Shown: positions 11,290-23,479, counted from the first letter of the stretch. The stretch: 64,000 nt of DNA from Crossaster papposus (GCA_037893245.1 JBAIAA010000237.1:1-64000), one strand, 5' to 3'. Program-made: numbers and translations. Notes: generated by a model not told the origin, from the sequence alone.

Positions 11290-13660
11290 TCAAACTAGCT
11301 GGTATATACAGCACCAGCCATCCACCAGACATACAGCTGGCATGGAACCGCACATTATGAGGTTCACAAGTTGTGGTGAAGGGAGATTGAAATTACAAAT
11401 ATGTATGTAACGATCGGGCACCCAGAAGGAAACAGGATTTTGGCACCTTTTTGGCACCTCTTGGCACCTGTAAACTCGAAATCCGAGTCGAAGCTATCAG
11501 CTGCAAATATATGGGTCACTGCAAATTGGTGTTTGTAGTAGAATTTAACTATAGATAGATAGTTTAATGAAACATTTACACAATAGAGTGCGTTAGCCCT
11601 GCAGTCCTGTCGTCTCCGATTAACGTCAAATGTTACTTTCAGTATCCACATACTGGTTCGCATGTGTGACGTCATTTCAACTAAAAACCACGCCACTGCA
11701 CTTGGAGTAGCGTTAGAACCATTGCAACCGTATGTAGTGCAAAGTAGTCGCTTTAATCCGCGCGCTATGAGTGACTATACGTCATTCATGCGCACGCACC
11801 ATCGATTGCTATAGTTGCTTAGGTGATGCGTTCGTTTAGCTTTCCCGATATTACACTAAGCTGTTGCTTAAACGAAACGAATGACGAATTCTTTCAACCT
11901 TGTGTAAAAAAAGGGAGACCAAACGCGTACATTTTTTCCTTAAACAAAATGTTTTGAAATAGCCGGACAAACCTGTACACTTAATATCAGTCACGAACGA
12001 ACAAGCCATATTCTTCCACGTCGCAGATTCCTCCCCGTTTTTTGTTTGTTTTTCTTTGTAGCCATAAATAACGAAAATGAATTATTTCCACCGATCTCCT
12101 TCGCTATGTCTTCCCTTAATCAACCGTGTCCATATAACGACATGGGTAATGAATATTCAACGGGCGATCCTCTAAAAGATTGATCATCTTAATATGAAAT
12201 CCATTCAACAAAACTGTGTGGGAAAGGCGCATTTCCCACGGAGGTGTTTCTGTCAGTACACAGCGGCAATGTTTACGCGCAATGATTTGCGCCCCGATGA
12301 ATTGAAACGCCCGGAAATTAGTACTTCACTGTCAGCCAAACGTTTGTTTTCAAGTTCCCGTTCCCGGAGCCAGGACTCAGAGGGTTTAGGACCGACAATC
12401 GAAGCAATCGAACAAAATCAAACAAAAACGAACAAATGTCTTTACTTTTCCAAAGTTTCCAAATCGATTCCAAGATGATTTTTATTGAAATCTTCTTTCC
12501 AGCAACCAGTGGCAAATGAAATCCATTTGAAATCTTCAATCGCATGCACGCAAACATACTGTATTCCGATAGCTAAAACTAATACAAAAGTGCTATATTG
12601 AAATTAAAAGCAATGGGATTAAACAGCGCACGCGCACGGAAAAACATATCCCCAGCAACATCGCATATTACGACGCACCAACATAAGTCTGCAGAGAGTC
12701 ACGCATGCGTATTTATTCAAACCCCCCTGTAACGGAGACGAAACGAGCACGCACCGAATCATCGAGGCATTGGCCCTAAACATGAGCCCATATCGCTTGT
12801 TGAATCATGTACTTTATACCGGCCACTTCATGCCATCGACAATATTTACCCGATTGCAGTTGTACTGCTTTTTCTATATCATCTTACGGGCCCTACGGAA
12901 ACACTCCACACAAACCCCATTTATACTAGCCTTGGCCTCCGAACGCCTCTTCGCCGTGGGAAATCATTACATCTGGTGATGATGCACTGAGATTGATTTC
13001 CAATTAGGAGAAATACTCAAGAGTTTCCTCAAGAAACGCCCGCGCTTTTTTTCATCCAGTGACATGAGGATTACTGCATGACAGTCCCAAGCCATAACAT
13101 CAAAGCGCGTTCCGGTTCGTGTATGCATGTATATAGATATGATGGGCATACAAGATAACTTGCGTCAGTCTTAACTGATGTAGAATGGAGTCGAAACAAC
13201 AGAGTGCATGGTTAGTAAATGGAGCGCGCCTGAGTAAAGCAGACAGGATATAAAAGAAGACACTCAATTCTAACAGGTGTAGCGGTTCTCGATGAACACA
13301 AATTCAGGAGCTGGATGGTGCGTGGTGCGTGAATGTATATTCACGGGAAAGAGCAATGGCAACTCATTAAAGAACTATAAAGAATTATAAAGAACGGCTT
13401 CCTCAACCAACTCGCCAATAGCATATATAGTAAGTTGTAGAGAGGAGAGCTATGGATCGAAAGGTCTGTGGTTCGAATCTGACTATCGTTAACGATTGTC
13501 TTTTTTCGACAACTTTTCTTATGTGTTATTTTAACCATAGAACAAGGTTGAAGGGGAAAACTGGGTTAGGTACATAAGTGCCTTAAAATATACAACAAGA
13601 ACCGCTACACCGGTTAGTTTTTAGTGACTTCTGGGTATAAAGGGCAGCCACAACCAACAG
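11290..13660. other. Intronic stretch, nothing firmly assigned
   Basis: Mostly AT-rich. Around 13441-13515 a B-box-like word (ggttcgaatct) followed by a T run suggests a degraded tRNA-derived SINE fragment, but no A box was found. Other frames look random. Confidence 0.4.
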
Positions 13661-13704
13661 AGAATACAAAAAGCGTGTGGGGCCAGGTATAGGTTCCCCC
13701 AGCT

Positions 13705-14215
13705 ATCTTAACACATTTTTCATTCAAATTCACCAACTCTCACATTCAAATTTCGTCCGAGAAAAAAACTCCACATGCTTTAATACCAAACAAATTTATA
13801 GTCATTTACCATTCAATTTCAAATTGTTGTCACTCTGTTTAAACATTGTCCTCGGAAATATTCCTCATTACATCATTACATACAGCATTCATAGATCCAA
13901 TTCGCCTTATATATACATCCATCAAGTTCACACTTATGCTAAGTAAATTAGACTATATATTTAACATAATTTGTGTATTGATTGATATAAGACGAATTTG
14001 ATCTCTGAATGCCTGCCTTTCGGCAACAGCTTAGACCGAGTTGGACTGCAACGACGAATATATTCCAGAGACAATGTTTAAATAGAGTGACAACTAAAAA
14101 TGAAATTGAATGGTAATTGGCTAAGTCGTTTTGGTAAGGGCTTGTGGATCTTATTTTTCTCGGACAAAATTGAATGTGAGAGTTGAAAAAATGTTTTAAA
14201 ATAGCCGGGTAAAAC
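13705..14215. mobile_element. Inverted pair of R13 repeats
   Basis: The left arm (about 13705-13885) and right arm (about 14035-14215) are reverse complements. Examples are 'caactctcacattcaaattt' against 'aaattgaatgtgagagttg', and 'aaacattgtcctcggaaata' against 'cagagacaatgtttaaatag'. The 151-residue minus-strand frame at 13948-14403 is a by-product of this structure. Confidence 0.7.
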
Positions 14216-14842
14216 ATACCACCGAGCTGAGACAAGCGAGAACTGTACCGGACCTTACACCAAACTGATCCGAACTGACCCGAACGATCATTTTGCTTGT
14301 CGAGTAACATTTTGTATTCATTGTTACCATGCGCTCTCAAAACACGAACGTGTCTGCTAAATACAATTATCTGGCCAGAAATAATAAAATGAGCCAGAAC
14401 CATACACTTTTATTCACTTTTATTCCTTACCACAACACCTAAAGGTCGTGATAAGTCACGAAGTCACTTATATTATATCGTACTCTACAACACCATGATG
14501 CTTTCCCTTATTTGTTGAGTCATTTTGGAGGAAACAACAGAATTCCGAGGCCAAAATAATCCAAATTAACTAACAGGCGAGAAGCACACGCGCGCCGCGG
14601 ATAGGCGAGCTCCCAGTTTGCTAAAAAACACACACTACATACAGGTTTATTATGGGGCCCTATCTCTATATGGTTTGGCCTACACAAGCGGAAATTATTC
14701 CCACAGAGTTGAAGTAACATACGTATATTGCTTTAGATAAATTAGTCTGGACAATGTCTGAAATCCAACCGCTATACGACGAGAAAAGACGAAGGACACA
14801 CGACAAATTAGTACTCCAAGTGTTCAAACAGTGGATACTCAC

Positions 14843-15022
14843 CTTCCGAAATGACAAAACTTAACTGCGCCATTTTGTTCAAACATCTCGACCGCGCACT
14901 CGAAGCATTTTCCCCCACAGGCCAAGTGGCAAGTTCTAAACTGGCAATTGCTTTGGGACACAGTCTCGCAAGTAGGACTAAAACTCTTCGAAGACGGACT
15001 TGCTACCATTAAGATGTACCCG
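14843..15022 (-). CDS. Putative cysteine-rich internal exon
   Basis: On the minus strand an acceptor (ttgttgtattaactcccag, AG at 15024-15023) opens a 180-base frame that ends at a consensus donor AAG|GTGAGT (14842 downward). The exon is symmetric: it starts with the last base of a codon and ends after two bases of another. It encodes about 59 residues with seven cysteines clustered in the second half (C-x7-C-x4-C-x3-C-x3-C-x2-C, then a seventh about 14 residues on). The spacing suggests an extracellular disulphide-rich module. It faintly recalls PAN/apple domains, but I do not claim the family. It lies antisense inside the CART-type intron, and no partner exon is firmly placed. Confidence 0.35.
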
Positions 15023-16062
15023 CTGGGAGTTAATACAACAATTGTTTTTTTTTTCACCGTTTGCTCTTTTTGATTTGCTCGTGTTTAAAAGCAAAGACCA
15101 ACCATTTATACTTTAACAAGCGATTTTGCTTTCTGACCTAACGCTCATACGGTCAATGATACCAAGTAAGGGGCGGCAGAGATGTTCTCTTTTTGGCGGC
15201 TGGGGCGAAAAATGCCGATCTCTTGTGAACCATCACATGCACTGTTATGGCTTAGGAAGCGGAATGGTCCGGGTACTGGTAGCAAAACAAATCTCGAGAG
15301 AATTTGTTTCAACGATACGGAAGTCCAAAGTACCACTTCGCTACTTATACCAAACCCCGATGCCTTCGAAGGCGTCTGCGAACGGAAGTGGATTGGATGG
15401 TATACATTCAGCAATTATTTTTACTACAGCATTTATACTTTCAGGTTTGCGTAAAGGGGGTTCATTGTTCTTAAGTTCAACTGGGGTTTTTGCTTGAGAA
15501 TAATATAAAAATGAGATCCCGATAGCTGCGACGAAAGGCCAAGATGGGATGCCTCCAGTGAACAATGAAATCAGCTCCGTAAATTTTTTTATTTAACTGT
15601 TAATTTGTAAAAATGTAATCACATAGTTTGTTGTTATAGGTTTTCCCGGTCAATTTCACCACCGCGCCATTTTATTTGGCGCGAAATCGAATGCTGCAAA
15701 AATTGCTATTCGATTTCGTTTTTATGACGGGTCCCAATGTACTGCCTCAATCTATTTAACAAAATAAACCATCAAATTTAACAATTTAACAAAACAGCCA
15801 TTCAAATTTGCAGGAGCTTTTTCGAGCATTTCTGCCGTTTTTTACTATTTTTTAAACACTGCCCCTAATTTATTGAATTCGTCCATATGAAATACTAGAC
15901 TGCAGGAACAGCGTTTGTTTTCCCTGGTTTTTCCAGCTTCTATGTTAAGCCGGTCAGCGTCACACTAGTTACTATACAAAATGTGAAATAATATGTACAA
16001 CAAAACTGTAAAAACAAATTTGGTACCACGAAATCCTGATTTCTAGGTCTTAAAATGAGAAC

Positions 16063-16068
16063 TTTATT
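16063..16068 (-). terminator. Poly(A) signal AATAAA
   Basis: TTTATT on the + strand reads AATAAA on the minus strand. It lies 11 bases past the stop of the putative terminal exon at 16080-16339. Confidence 0.4.
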
Positions 16069-16079
16069 TTCTCATAGCA

Positions 16080-16339
16080 TTAACTGAGATGGCAGGCATT
16101 GTCGTCTATTCTATGGACGTCATAAATCAAGTAATTTAAACATTTGCTGTCTTTGTGTGTACCGCCAACACTAGCCCCGTGGGTACTCTTCAAGGAGGAC
16201 ATTCTCCGGCAGTGATCTATTGTAAAGCTTCCTGCCAATTTCGATATCGTTGTTGCAACCGTTTCTCCCGATAGGTCTGTCGTTTTGCGGGTGTCAAACC
16301 CACGGAATCCGGCCCATGGGACTTTACACGCATACTTCA
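16080..16339 (-). CDS. Putative terminal coding exon, protein unknown
   Basis: A minus-strand acceptor (tgatttcctctcgcag, AG at 16341-16340) is followed by an 86-codon frame to TAA at 16082-16080, with AATAAA only 11 bases after the stop. Acceptor, open frame, stop and signal in the right order make a last exon likely. The frame enters one base into a codon (phase 1 intron). The protein has four cysteines and a mixed, soluble composition; I do not recognise it. Upstream exons would lie above 16340; poly(G) at about 16371-16397 (poly(C) on this strand) sits just inside the presumed intron. Confidence 0.4.
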
Positions 16340-16363
16340 CTGCGAGAGGAAATCAGGCGGCCG

Positions 16364-16370
<7 letters not shown>

Positions 16371-16397
<27 letters not shown>
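16371..16397 (+). repeat. Poly(G) tract
   Basis: Uninterrupted run of G of about 27 bases. Similar runs occur near 33626-33643, 47343-47356, 49421-49441, 59728-59744 and 59885-59907, and poly(C) near 42054-42075. They are prone to sequencing and assembly length errors. Confidence 0.9.
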
Positions 16398-16398
<1 letters not shown>

Positions 16399-17297
16399 AC
16401 AGAAAAGCAAGGATGAGTCGCGCTACCCTTGCCAACAAAAATCCGGAAGACTTGACAATACTAATGAGACCTGAAGGAGGGGCATTTCGTGTCGTTCACG
16501 CCACTAGTAATACGCCACACGATGCTGCCTCAAGTTTTAGAGCGTCTATCTCTAAAAAATTAGCAACAAAATGCGCACTGTGCGAATTGGATCCGATTGA
16601 ACAGTCGCCAGCGGGCGGACCCAAGCGCTTTTTAACCCGCATTGATGTACAAGTCGGGATAAAACACATGCAGTAGAAGTCTGTTTTCAAAGAGAACTGT
16701 TGAGAGCGAGAGTTGCGTTGGCGTGTAGTAATTGCTATTATAATTGGCGAGTATAAAGAAGCCGATTTCAGCGTGAACGATCACGTGTGATGGGTGCTGC
16801 TGTGGCTGTCCCTGGAGCGTACTCTAATTTCAAGTCATAAATCGTCTGCAAACGGCGCGATTGAATGGCCGTGCACTGAGTGACAGTGGCATAACGGCCC
16901 GGATATTATTGACTTTTGAGAATTCCCGTTGCTCGATTAGAGAGCTCTTCTATTGTTTGCTTCTGAAAAAGTGTTCGTTTACCACGAACCTCTTGTGTGA
17001 CCATTCGCTACAGCGAAGTGACATCTTTGCTGATTGATTGCGCTATAAACGTCACACGAGGCGACCACGCAGTAACCGCTCCCATTGACATAATTATTAC
17101 TGTGCAATGGTGACAGTTGAAATACAAGTGAAAGTTGTACAAGTTATAATTATACTTGATTATAATTAATCACAAATATCTAGACATTGGGCGCGGTGGC
17201 TTATAGGAATGATTTTGTAGGGGGACAGCGAATGGCAACTGATAAACGGGGCAGGAGGGGGTGGGGGGGGGCGCACAAACCTCAGATGGGGAACGTG

Positions 17298-17314
17298 CCC
17301 CCGTCCCCCCCCCC

Positions 17315-17353
<39 letters not shown>

Positions 17354-17370
17354 CCCCCCCCCCCCCCCCC

Positions 17371-17416
<46 letters not shown>

Positions 17417-17427
17417 CATCCCCCCCG
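17298..17427 (+). repeat. Poly(C) tract of about 130 bp
   Basis: Almost pure C with a few T or A interruptions. Translations give polyproline and are not genes. On the opposite strand it is a long G run with G-quadruplex potential. Confidence 0.95.
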
Positions 17428-17512
17428 TAGTTACGCCGCAGAATGGACGTTATACCTGGCTATATGGCATTATGGGTTTATTGTTTCTCACTACCTAGGG
17501 CTAAAAGCAAGA

Positions 17513-17945
17513 TATGATAGTACGTACGATTTATATGTCGTACGTACGACTTATGTATTTTAACTCGTACGTCCGACGTATTTCTCGTACAGGTACGACT
17601 TATGTCTCGTATGCAAATGTAACTCGTATACATACAACTTGTATGTCGTACGTACGACTTGTGCATTTTAACTCGTACTTATATCCCTTACGTACGACCT
17701 ATATGTCGTAAGTACGACTTATGAATTATAAGTCAAAGTCAAGCCAATTCATCTCATTTATGTGACATACTAGTTAGCTTACTAATAAACGGTCGGCAAT
17801 AGTCATAGGTCTGTACAAAGATGGCGGACAAACTTAGTTGTCCACCTGTAACCGAATGGGAGTACTTTCGGTTTAAGTCGTACTTACAAAACATAAGTCG
17901 TACGTATGAGATATAAGTCGTACGTACGCGATTTAAGTCGTTTTG
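17513..17945. repeat. TACGTACGAC palindromic repeat block
   Basis: Many copies of gtcgtacgtacgactta, each nearly self-complementary, at 17513-17725 and in opposite phase at 17875-17945, flanking a unique core of about 150 bp that begins near 17727. The outer blocks could be terminal inverted repeats of a mobile element. It is non-coding. Confidence 0.7.
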
Positions 17946-18767
17946 ATTAAAAACCAGATAATCTGGTCTTGGCGCACGCCATTACTTATGGATACGCATA
18001 GGTTGTGAAAACAGCCCAAGATCTGCACTTATCCGGATGATCCCGGATGAATTATGCAGATGAGTGCGTGCCTTTCAGGCCATTTTCGGTCCCCCGTCCA
18101 AGCAGATACGCTGTAGTATAAAGTCCCCACGGATCAGACGCCGGTGATAGATCATCGGCGGTGACCACCGAGCCGCGCTATACACACTGCCGTTCCCCAA
18201 GCTAGATGCGCCCGTCTTTGTTTCTCCAAACACCCTGGTATTGGTCTTGCGTTGCCGTGTAATTACATGACTCGTCTCGATACTTTTCTCCCCGGGGAGA
18301 TATTTTGTGTCAGTCGGACTGGTCAATCGCGAACGTGACCGGGGTATTTTGCTTTAATTTTCCTCGTTATTTTTTTGACAAGATAAATCGTCGCTATACC
18401 GAATTCCGATCGATATACCGAACAAAATATGTTGATCCCGTGATGTTTGTTATTGGCGTTCAACTCTAAACGCACCACGCATGCGCGGCATGGTGACGGC
18501 TTGTCACAAACCTATATAGTTTGTGACACTTCTTGATAACAACCAAAAACCTTTTTTTGTGCAAAGACAGAAAAGTAGCAATTATACAATGTATACAATT
18601 CCATGTTTTGTGGAAACGTACTCTTGTACAATTTTAGACCGAGCGGAAATCTTAGAATATGACACCAAGTAGCTTTGAGTGCATGATGAGCATGGCCGTG
18701 TGAACTCCAACCAACACCCGTCTAAACTATAGGTACCTACATGCTACCTTTCAGCATACTGTAAGCT

Positions 18768-19130
18768 TTATTATTATTATTATTATTTCTGGTAATGAAA
18801 CCAAGGAACCTTCAAAGGCACTGCAGCTCGTAAGCCAGAAGAACCCCGTATAGACAGAGGCACGTCAGCCAGGAAAACCGGGGCAAACCCCTTCTCTTAG
18901 CGATAAGTGTTCTGTGTTCTTGTACGTCCATTATACAATTGTATAATGAGAAATCTATATACACACATTATAAATTATACAACACACGGGACCTACAACT
19001 TTACGTCCCATCCGAAGGACGAAGTAATAGTGGTTTAATTGCCTTGCTTAAGGACACACGTGTCGACACCGGGACTCGAACTCACGCTCTGCGGAACAGA
19101 AAACCCAGCTCCTAACCGTAACACTGAGAG
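18768..19130 (+). repeat. SINE-like dispersed repeat, copy 1
   Basis: Begins with a (TTA)n run and ends with 'gacaccgggactcgaactca', a B-box-like word typical of repeats with tRNA-like promoters. Copies at 22490-22760 and 46960-47236 share the order: ATA-rich start, 'ttgtattcctgtgtgaagag' or 'tttatactcctgggtggaga' middle, 'aagtgtcttgcccaag'-like block, 'gggttcgaaccc'-like block. It is probably a non-autonomous retroelement. Confidence 0.55.
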
Positions 19131-19908
19131 CCTGCATCTCCCAGTGACGTGCGCTAAAGCATTGCTAAGTTCTCCCGCGGTTCACCGTACTTACTTTCTC
19201 TCAGCTTGTCAAGTCTGTTCACTGCACAGTGAAAACCGTGCTTTCCCCCCAACTCACAGACATGACCAGCAGGTCCCGCAAACAACCCCCGCAAGAAGTC
19301 CGTATAGCAGCCCCCTCTTTCTTCTCCTTGACTCGTCCTCGGGCCGGCAATGAAAACATTGGCCGGTAGACACAAATCAAACAGCCATTTTTAAAAAAAA
19401 GACTGTATGCACCACGGTGCGCCTAATCAAATCAGGCTCGTAATAGGCAAGTCACGTTCTTTTGCGTTTTTGTCTTCCGGTGACACTTATACTAAGGCAA
19501 AGACCAGCACTAACTGCCGGGCCCTTTCATTATCAACCCTCTGTCAAAACACCTACGTTGTTTATGTTGGGCTTCAACAAAACTGCCAAAAAAATCAAAA
19601 GGAAGTTTTGTTGCATAATCAAACTCCATGCCATTGATCTATATAGTTTTCATATTAGAGTCTATAGTCCCATCCATTTGCACGTTGATATCCTGCCAGA
19701 ATGTGGAATTGTAATGTTGCAACGAATTACTATAAATGCATCGAATTTTTGGAATGACTTAGGCTCCCAAGATTCGTCAAAGGCGAGCCCATTTTAAACA
19801 ATTGTATAGAGATATCTGTAAATAAATTAGAAATATCTTAAATTATTTATAGAAATCTCTAATTATTTAGAGATATTTAGAGAATTATTAGTACAATAGA
19901 TAAAATCA

Positions 19909-20515
19909 GTGCTGAATGTTTGGCTGACTATAGGTCTTCATCGGAGCTGGACTGGCGGTTTGAATGCAGGGGCCAATTTCATAGAGCTTAAGCATAACAA
20001 TTGCTTAAGCACAAAACATTCTTGCTTAGTAAAACCAGCTCACCAGCCACAACTCCATGTGATGTTGTTTGTTATTGGTACTTATTGGTACTTATTGGTA
20101 CTTGTTGTTATTGATGTTGTTAGCTTAGCATAACAATCGCATGGCATTTTGGACTCCTTACCTAATTTATTAAGCAAGGGATTTTGAGCTTATGCAACAT
20201 TTTGTGCTGAAGCAACATTTTGTGCTTAAGCAGCTCTATGAAATTGGCACAAGATAATTCTACATTCAAACCACCTGGCGTGAGCGTTCCGAGCTTGTAG
20301 ATGACGCGTTGTTCCATCTCGCTTGGAGATGGAACAAGAATTATCTGCATTCAAACCACCAGTCCAGCTCTGATGAAGGCCTAGTCAGGCCAACCTCGTA
20401 CCCATGGCTACGATCTTGCTGCGCCATGTTTTCCCTTCATGCCTTGCGCGAACTTAGTAAAGGAAAGCGCACGCGCCCATGGAGTCGAGGCTGAGTCAGG
20501 CCGAACATTCAGCAC
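19909..20515. mobile_element. Composite TIR element with a nested MITE
   Basis: The outer ends are inverted repeats: gtgctgaatgtttggctgac at the left and gtcaggccgaacattcagcac at the right. A second inverted block, 'catcggagctggactggcgg' near 19939, pairs with 'ccaccagtccagctctgatg' near 20357. A GGCCAATTTCAT-family MITE (19971-20249) sits inside. AT-rich 'agagatatttagaga' words flank the whole on both sides (19800-19900 and 20610-20720), suggesting a further outer layer. Confidence 0.7.
19971..20249. mobile_element. MITE of the GGCCAATTTCAT family, copy 2
   Basis: Left end ggccaatttcatagagctta, right end gcagctctatgaaattggca. A short tandem of ttggtacttat lies in the centre. Same family as 3397-3645. 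Confidence 0.85.
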
Positions 20516-20856
20516 ATGATCTTGGTGAGCATTGATTTTACCTTGTTAATATATTGTACATGTACTACATGTATTCATTTTCAGTGATAGGCAGTTCTCG
20601 TTCATTTTGTACGATTCTCTTAAATTATTTGTAGAAATCTCTAAATATTTAGAGAAATCTCTTTAGTCATTTAGAGATATATGTGATTCGTTTATAGAGA
20701 TATCTCCAAATGTCTTTAAACTATCGTCGCGTAAGCAATACACGTTAAATGGGCCCACAACTAATCCTGTGAGCTGACGTCATTGTCATGTTTCTGTGCA
20801 CTGCTAGTTTCGTTGCATGCAACATACAAGTAGCCTCAACTTGGGCGCGTATCAAG

Positions 20857-20985
20857 CAGAAGCAAAAGCAATTGCTTAAAAACATATACATAACATTTTG
20901 CTTTGACTAACAGCTTTTTCTTATTGTATGTATACAAATGTAAGCAAAAGCCTAGAAAAAGCAATTGGCTAGTTTGTATGTATTT
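20857..20985. repeat. AGCAGAAGCAAAAGCAATTG repeat, copy 1
   Basis: The block 'gcagaagcaaaagcaattgc' followed by 'ttaaaaacatatacataaca' recurs at 27985-28075 and 28362-28450. The second half carries the reverse complement ('aagcaaaagcctag' and 'agcaattggctag'), so the unit is a foldback. It is non-coding. Confidence 0.75.
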
Positions 20986-21161
20986 GGTCCAATTGCGTTT
21001 GTACCCATTGGGGCTGCATTAACCATGGAGACACGACGCTCATTTGGGAGTTGCAGAAGAGAATGCAGTTGTATTCAAATAAATTAAGATAAACTAAACC
21101 TTCTTTTTGTTTTAGTTCAAGCCTGCATAATTATTGTAAAGATTTTTGTAAAGATTATGGT

Positions 21162-21389
21162 TAACCAGTTCGCGCCGGAGGACGTATATACACGCACATT
21201 TAAAACTAATGACGCATAAACACGTCACGAACAAGGCCGGATAAGTCCGTCAGCATCGAGCAAGGCCGGAAATACATGGGTGTGCTTCCCGGTACCATCG
21301 GCATGAACCCGCCTCGGATCGAGTTTCGTTAAAAATAATCCCGCGCCTCGGCTTGGTGATGTTAAAATAATTCCGGCGCGAACTAGTTA
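21162..21389. mobile_element. MITE with TCCGGCGCGAACTAGTTA ends, copy 1
   Basis: Terminal inverted repeats taaccagttcgcgccgga (21162-21179) and tccggcgcgaactagtta (21372-21389). The right part ('gagtttcgttaaaaataatc' and 'ggtgatgttaaaataattcc') recurs at 27108-27170. TTAA flanks the left end. It is non-coding. Confidence 0.75.
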
Positions 21390-21411
21390 TAAATCTCCGG
21401 TACTGTAGGCG

Positions 21412-21476
21412 GGGACAGGTGGTAACAACATTACACTTGTCAATTATAAACATGCACGATGTTAAGTTTAACAACT
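21412..21476. repeat. Dispersed repeat shared with 28283-28345
   Basis: 'ggggacaggtggtaacaaca' through 'aaacatgcacgatgttaagt' is nearly identical at both sites. It lies beside a transposon in each place. Confidence 0.7.
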
Positions 21477-22489
21477 ACTTGGGCCCTTAAACTGCAAGAC
21501 AAATGGCTGGCCTTGCGGGACCCATTAGCAGGGTGCCGTGTTTCTGGGGGATCCTCCATAGCCCGCCTGCCATGGATTCTCCTGGGAAAACTGCCCAGAA
21601 TCAATCTATCGTAATACTGTGTGATCATTGTTCCTTCTGACTCCAAGTTGTTATTTTCTACACAGTTCACTTGATTATGTATGTATTACTACCTATTGTC
21701 TTATATTTGTACAGATTCCCGCCGTGAATATGGCCACTGATGCCGGCACGGCGCTGAACCCAAAACCCACTCACTCACCTTATAATTAAAACTAAAAGAA
21801 ATTGCATATCGAAATTTCAATCGGGATAGGGATTAGTGGGTGGGTAACTGCCGCCGTTGGCGGTGTGTACCCGAAATGTTTCCCTTTGTGGATTTGCCCC
21901 TGGGATTTAACCCATGCGTGAAATGCACATCATCTATCGACAGTACCCAAAAAGGCTTTCGCATCTGTTCGCAACGAGCGGCAAATTAAATGGAAGCGCG
22001 CGCGTCGTTGTAAAATAGCGGCAACACTGTGTAGCGCGTGTCACCCCGTAGGCATCCCGCCCCGGCCCCTGGGGAATCAACTATAGGAATAATCCACTCG
22101 CATCGCTGGCACGTACAACAAGAGCGACCAAAAGAAGAAGAAGAAGAATAATAATCCCGGACTCGCACAGCAGACACACGCGCACACAGTTTGTGTCTTG
22201 CAATTAGTCAGGGTTCGAAGCCCTTGGGGAAATGTTTTCTTCTCTCCGTGCCTGTATACGGGCCAAGATGTTTGGCACGTTGTGACGAAGTGTGCCGCGC
22301 GCGGACGTCCTCGCGCGCCTGAGCCGAGTGAGATAGAGATCTCGCGTAAATATTTGAGAAAAGTGATGACCGGTCGTACATCACGGTACATCAACATCCT
22401 GTTCCAAAAATGTAGATTGTCAAATGAGTGTGTCGCAATTCTTCACTTTTCTGCCAGAAGTTTAGTGATAAACACTGCAGAATCCGAAT

Positions 22490-22760
22490 CAGCTTAATAA
22501 TAATAATAATTAATCGCTATATACCTAAGGGTGTCCAAGCTCTTCAAAAGTTATCTCTGTTCATCAAGAACGAGACCATTTCTGCAGCAGCTCGAGATCA
22601 GCATGTGGTCTCTACCGTCACAAGTGCCCCCAGTTTGTATTCCTGTGTGAAGAGAGACAATTACAGTAAAGTGTCTTGCTTAAGAACACAACCAGCTTGT
22701 TCCCTTGTATAGGGTTACGATACCGTACGTGAGTCGAACGCCATACATGCTGGCCCACAA
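22490..22760 (+). repeat. SINE-like dispersed repeat, copy 2
   Basis: (ATA)n start, then 'aagtgtcttgcttaagaaca' and 'cgtgagtcgaacgcc' near the end. Same layout as 18768-19130 and 46960-47236. Confidence 0.5.
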
Positions 22761-23009
22761 CTCCTCATAGTGTAGGAATTCTACTATAATTTCATTGGAT
22801 GATTGGTGCTATTAATCACGTACAGTCAAGTAGGTATACTTTATAATGATACTATTTCAGGCGAAATAATGTCACCGGGTATTTGGTATACGAGTCATAT
22901 CTTTACCTTAGCGAGTGTTTTTCTCGTAAAATCGGTACAGAGTTGAATCGGTACTGAGCAAATACGTGCCTTCAAAAAAGAGAAATGCTTATACGTACAG
23001 CTGGCAATA

Positions 23010-23222
23010 TTAGAGAGGTTTCACATACGAACGGATACGCGTACGCGTATACGTTTAGCTATCCGTACACGTTTTATACTTACGTGTAGCGAGCGAGATA
23101 TCCGTGCCTTGTTACACGGATAGCGGATAGTGAGAAACTGTGACGTCAGAAGTCCGCGAAAATTGATGACGTATTCGTTAAGCTAACCGTTTCTGTTCGC
23201 AGACGAAACCTTTCTAATATTT
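23010..23222. mobile_element. Small TIR element
   Basis: Ends aatattagagaggtttc and gaaacctttctaatatt, with cgtacgcgta-rich internal palindromes. About 213 bp and non-coding; no second copy seen here. Confidence 0.6.
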
Positions 23223-23479
23223 TTGTTTTGATGTTTTCACGATTGTGCCATAGTTGGTTGCATTGTTGCCCAATATCAGAATCAATTTTCTCCAAAGCGT
23301 ATCCTTGTATGGCCATGCACATCCAATTTAAAACCTGACGAAAACAATCTTTGGCGGACTGACTCGCACCTAATTCCTCGCCTGTCTTTAATAGGAAGCC
23401 ACACTATAGAGACTTCACTCGATGACACTGTAATATTTCAATCAAAGAATTAAACTTGACACGAGGGAGACGGAGCGAG

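Noticed and set aside
13948..14403. 151-codon minus-strand frame
   Set aside because: It lies in an inverted pair of R13 repeats; the other copies are interrupted.
15341..15565. Minus-strand frame with an acceptor-like cgtcgcag and a stop after Trp-Tyr-Lys
   Set aside because: It has no ATG, no poly(A) signal and competing frames on the other strand, so it was too weak to list.
16413..16676. 87-codon + frame after the poly(G) tract
   Set aside because: It has a real ATG but no recognised motif, no splice or poly(A) support, and faces the better supported minus-strand gene. It is kept only as a note.
17187..17563. Polyproline-rich open frames
   Set aside because: They are translations of the poly(C) tract.
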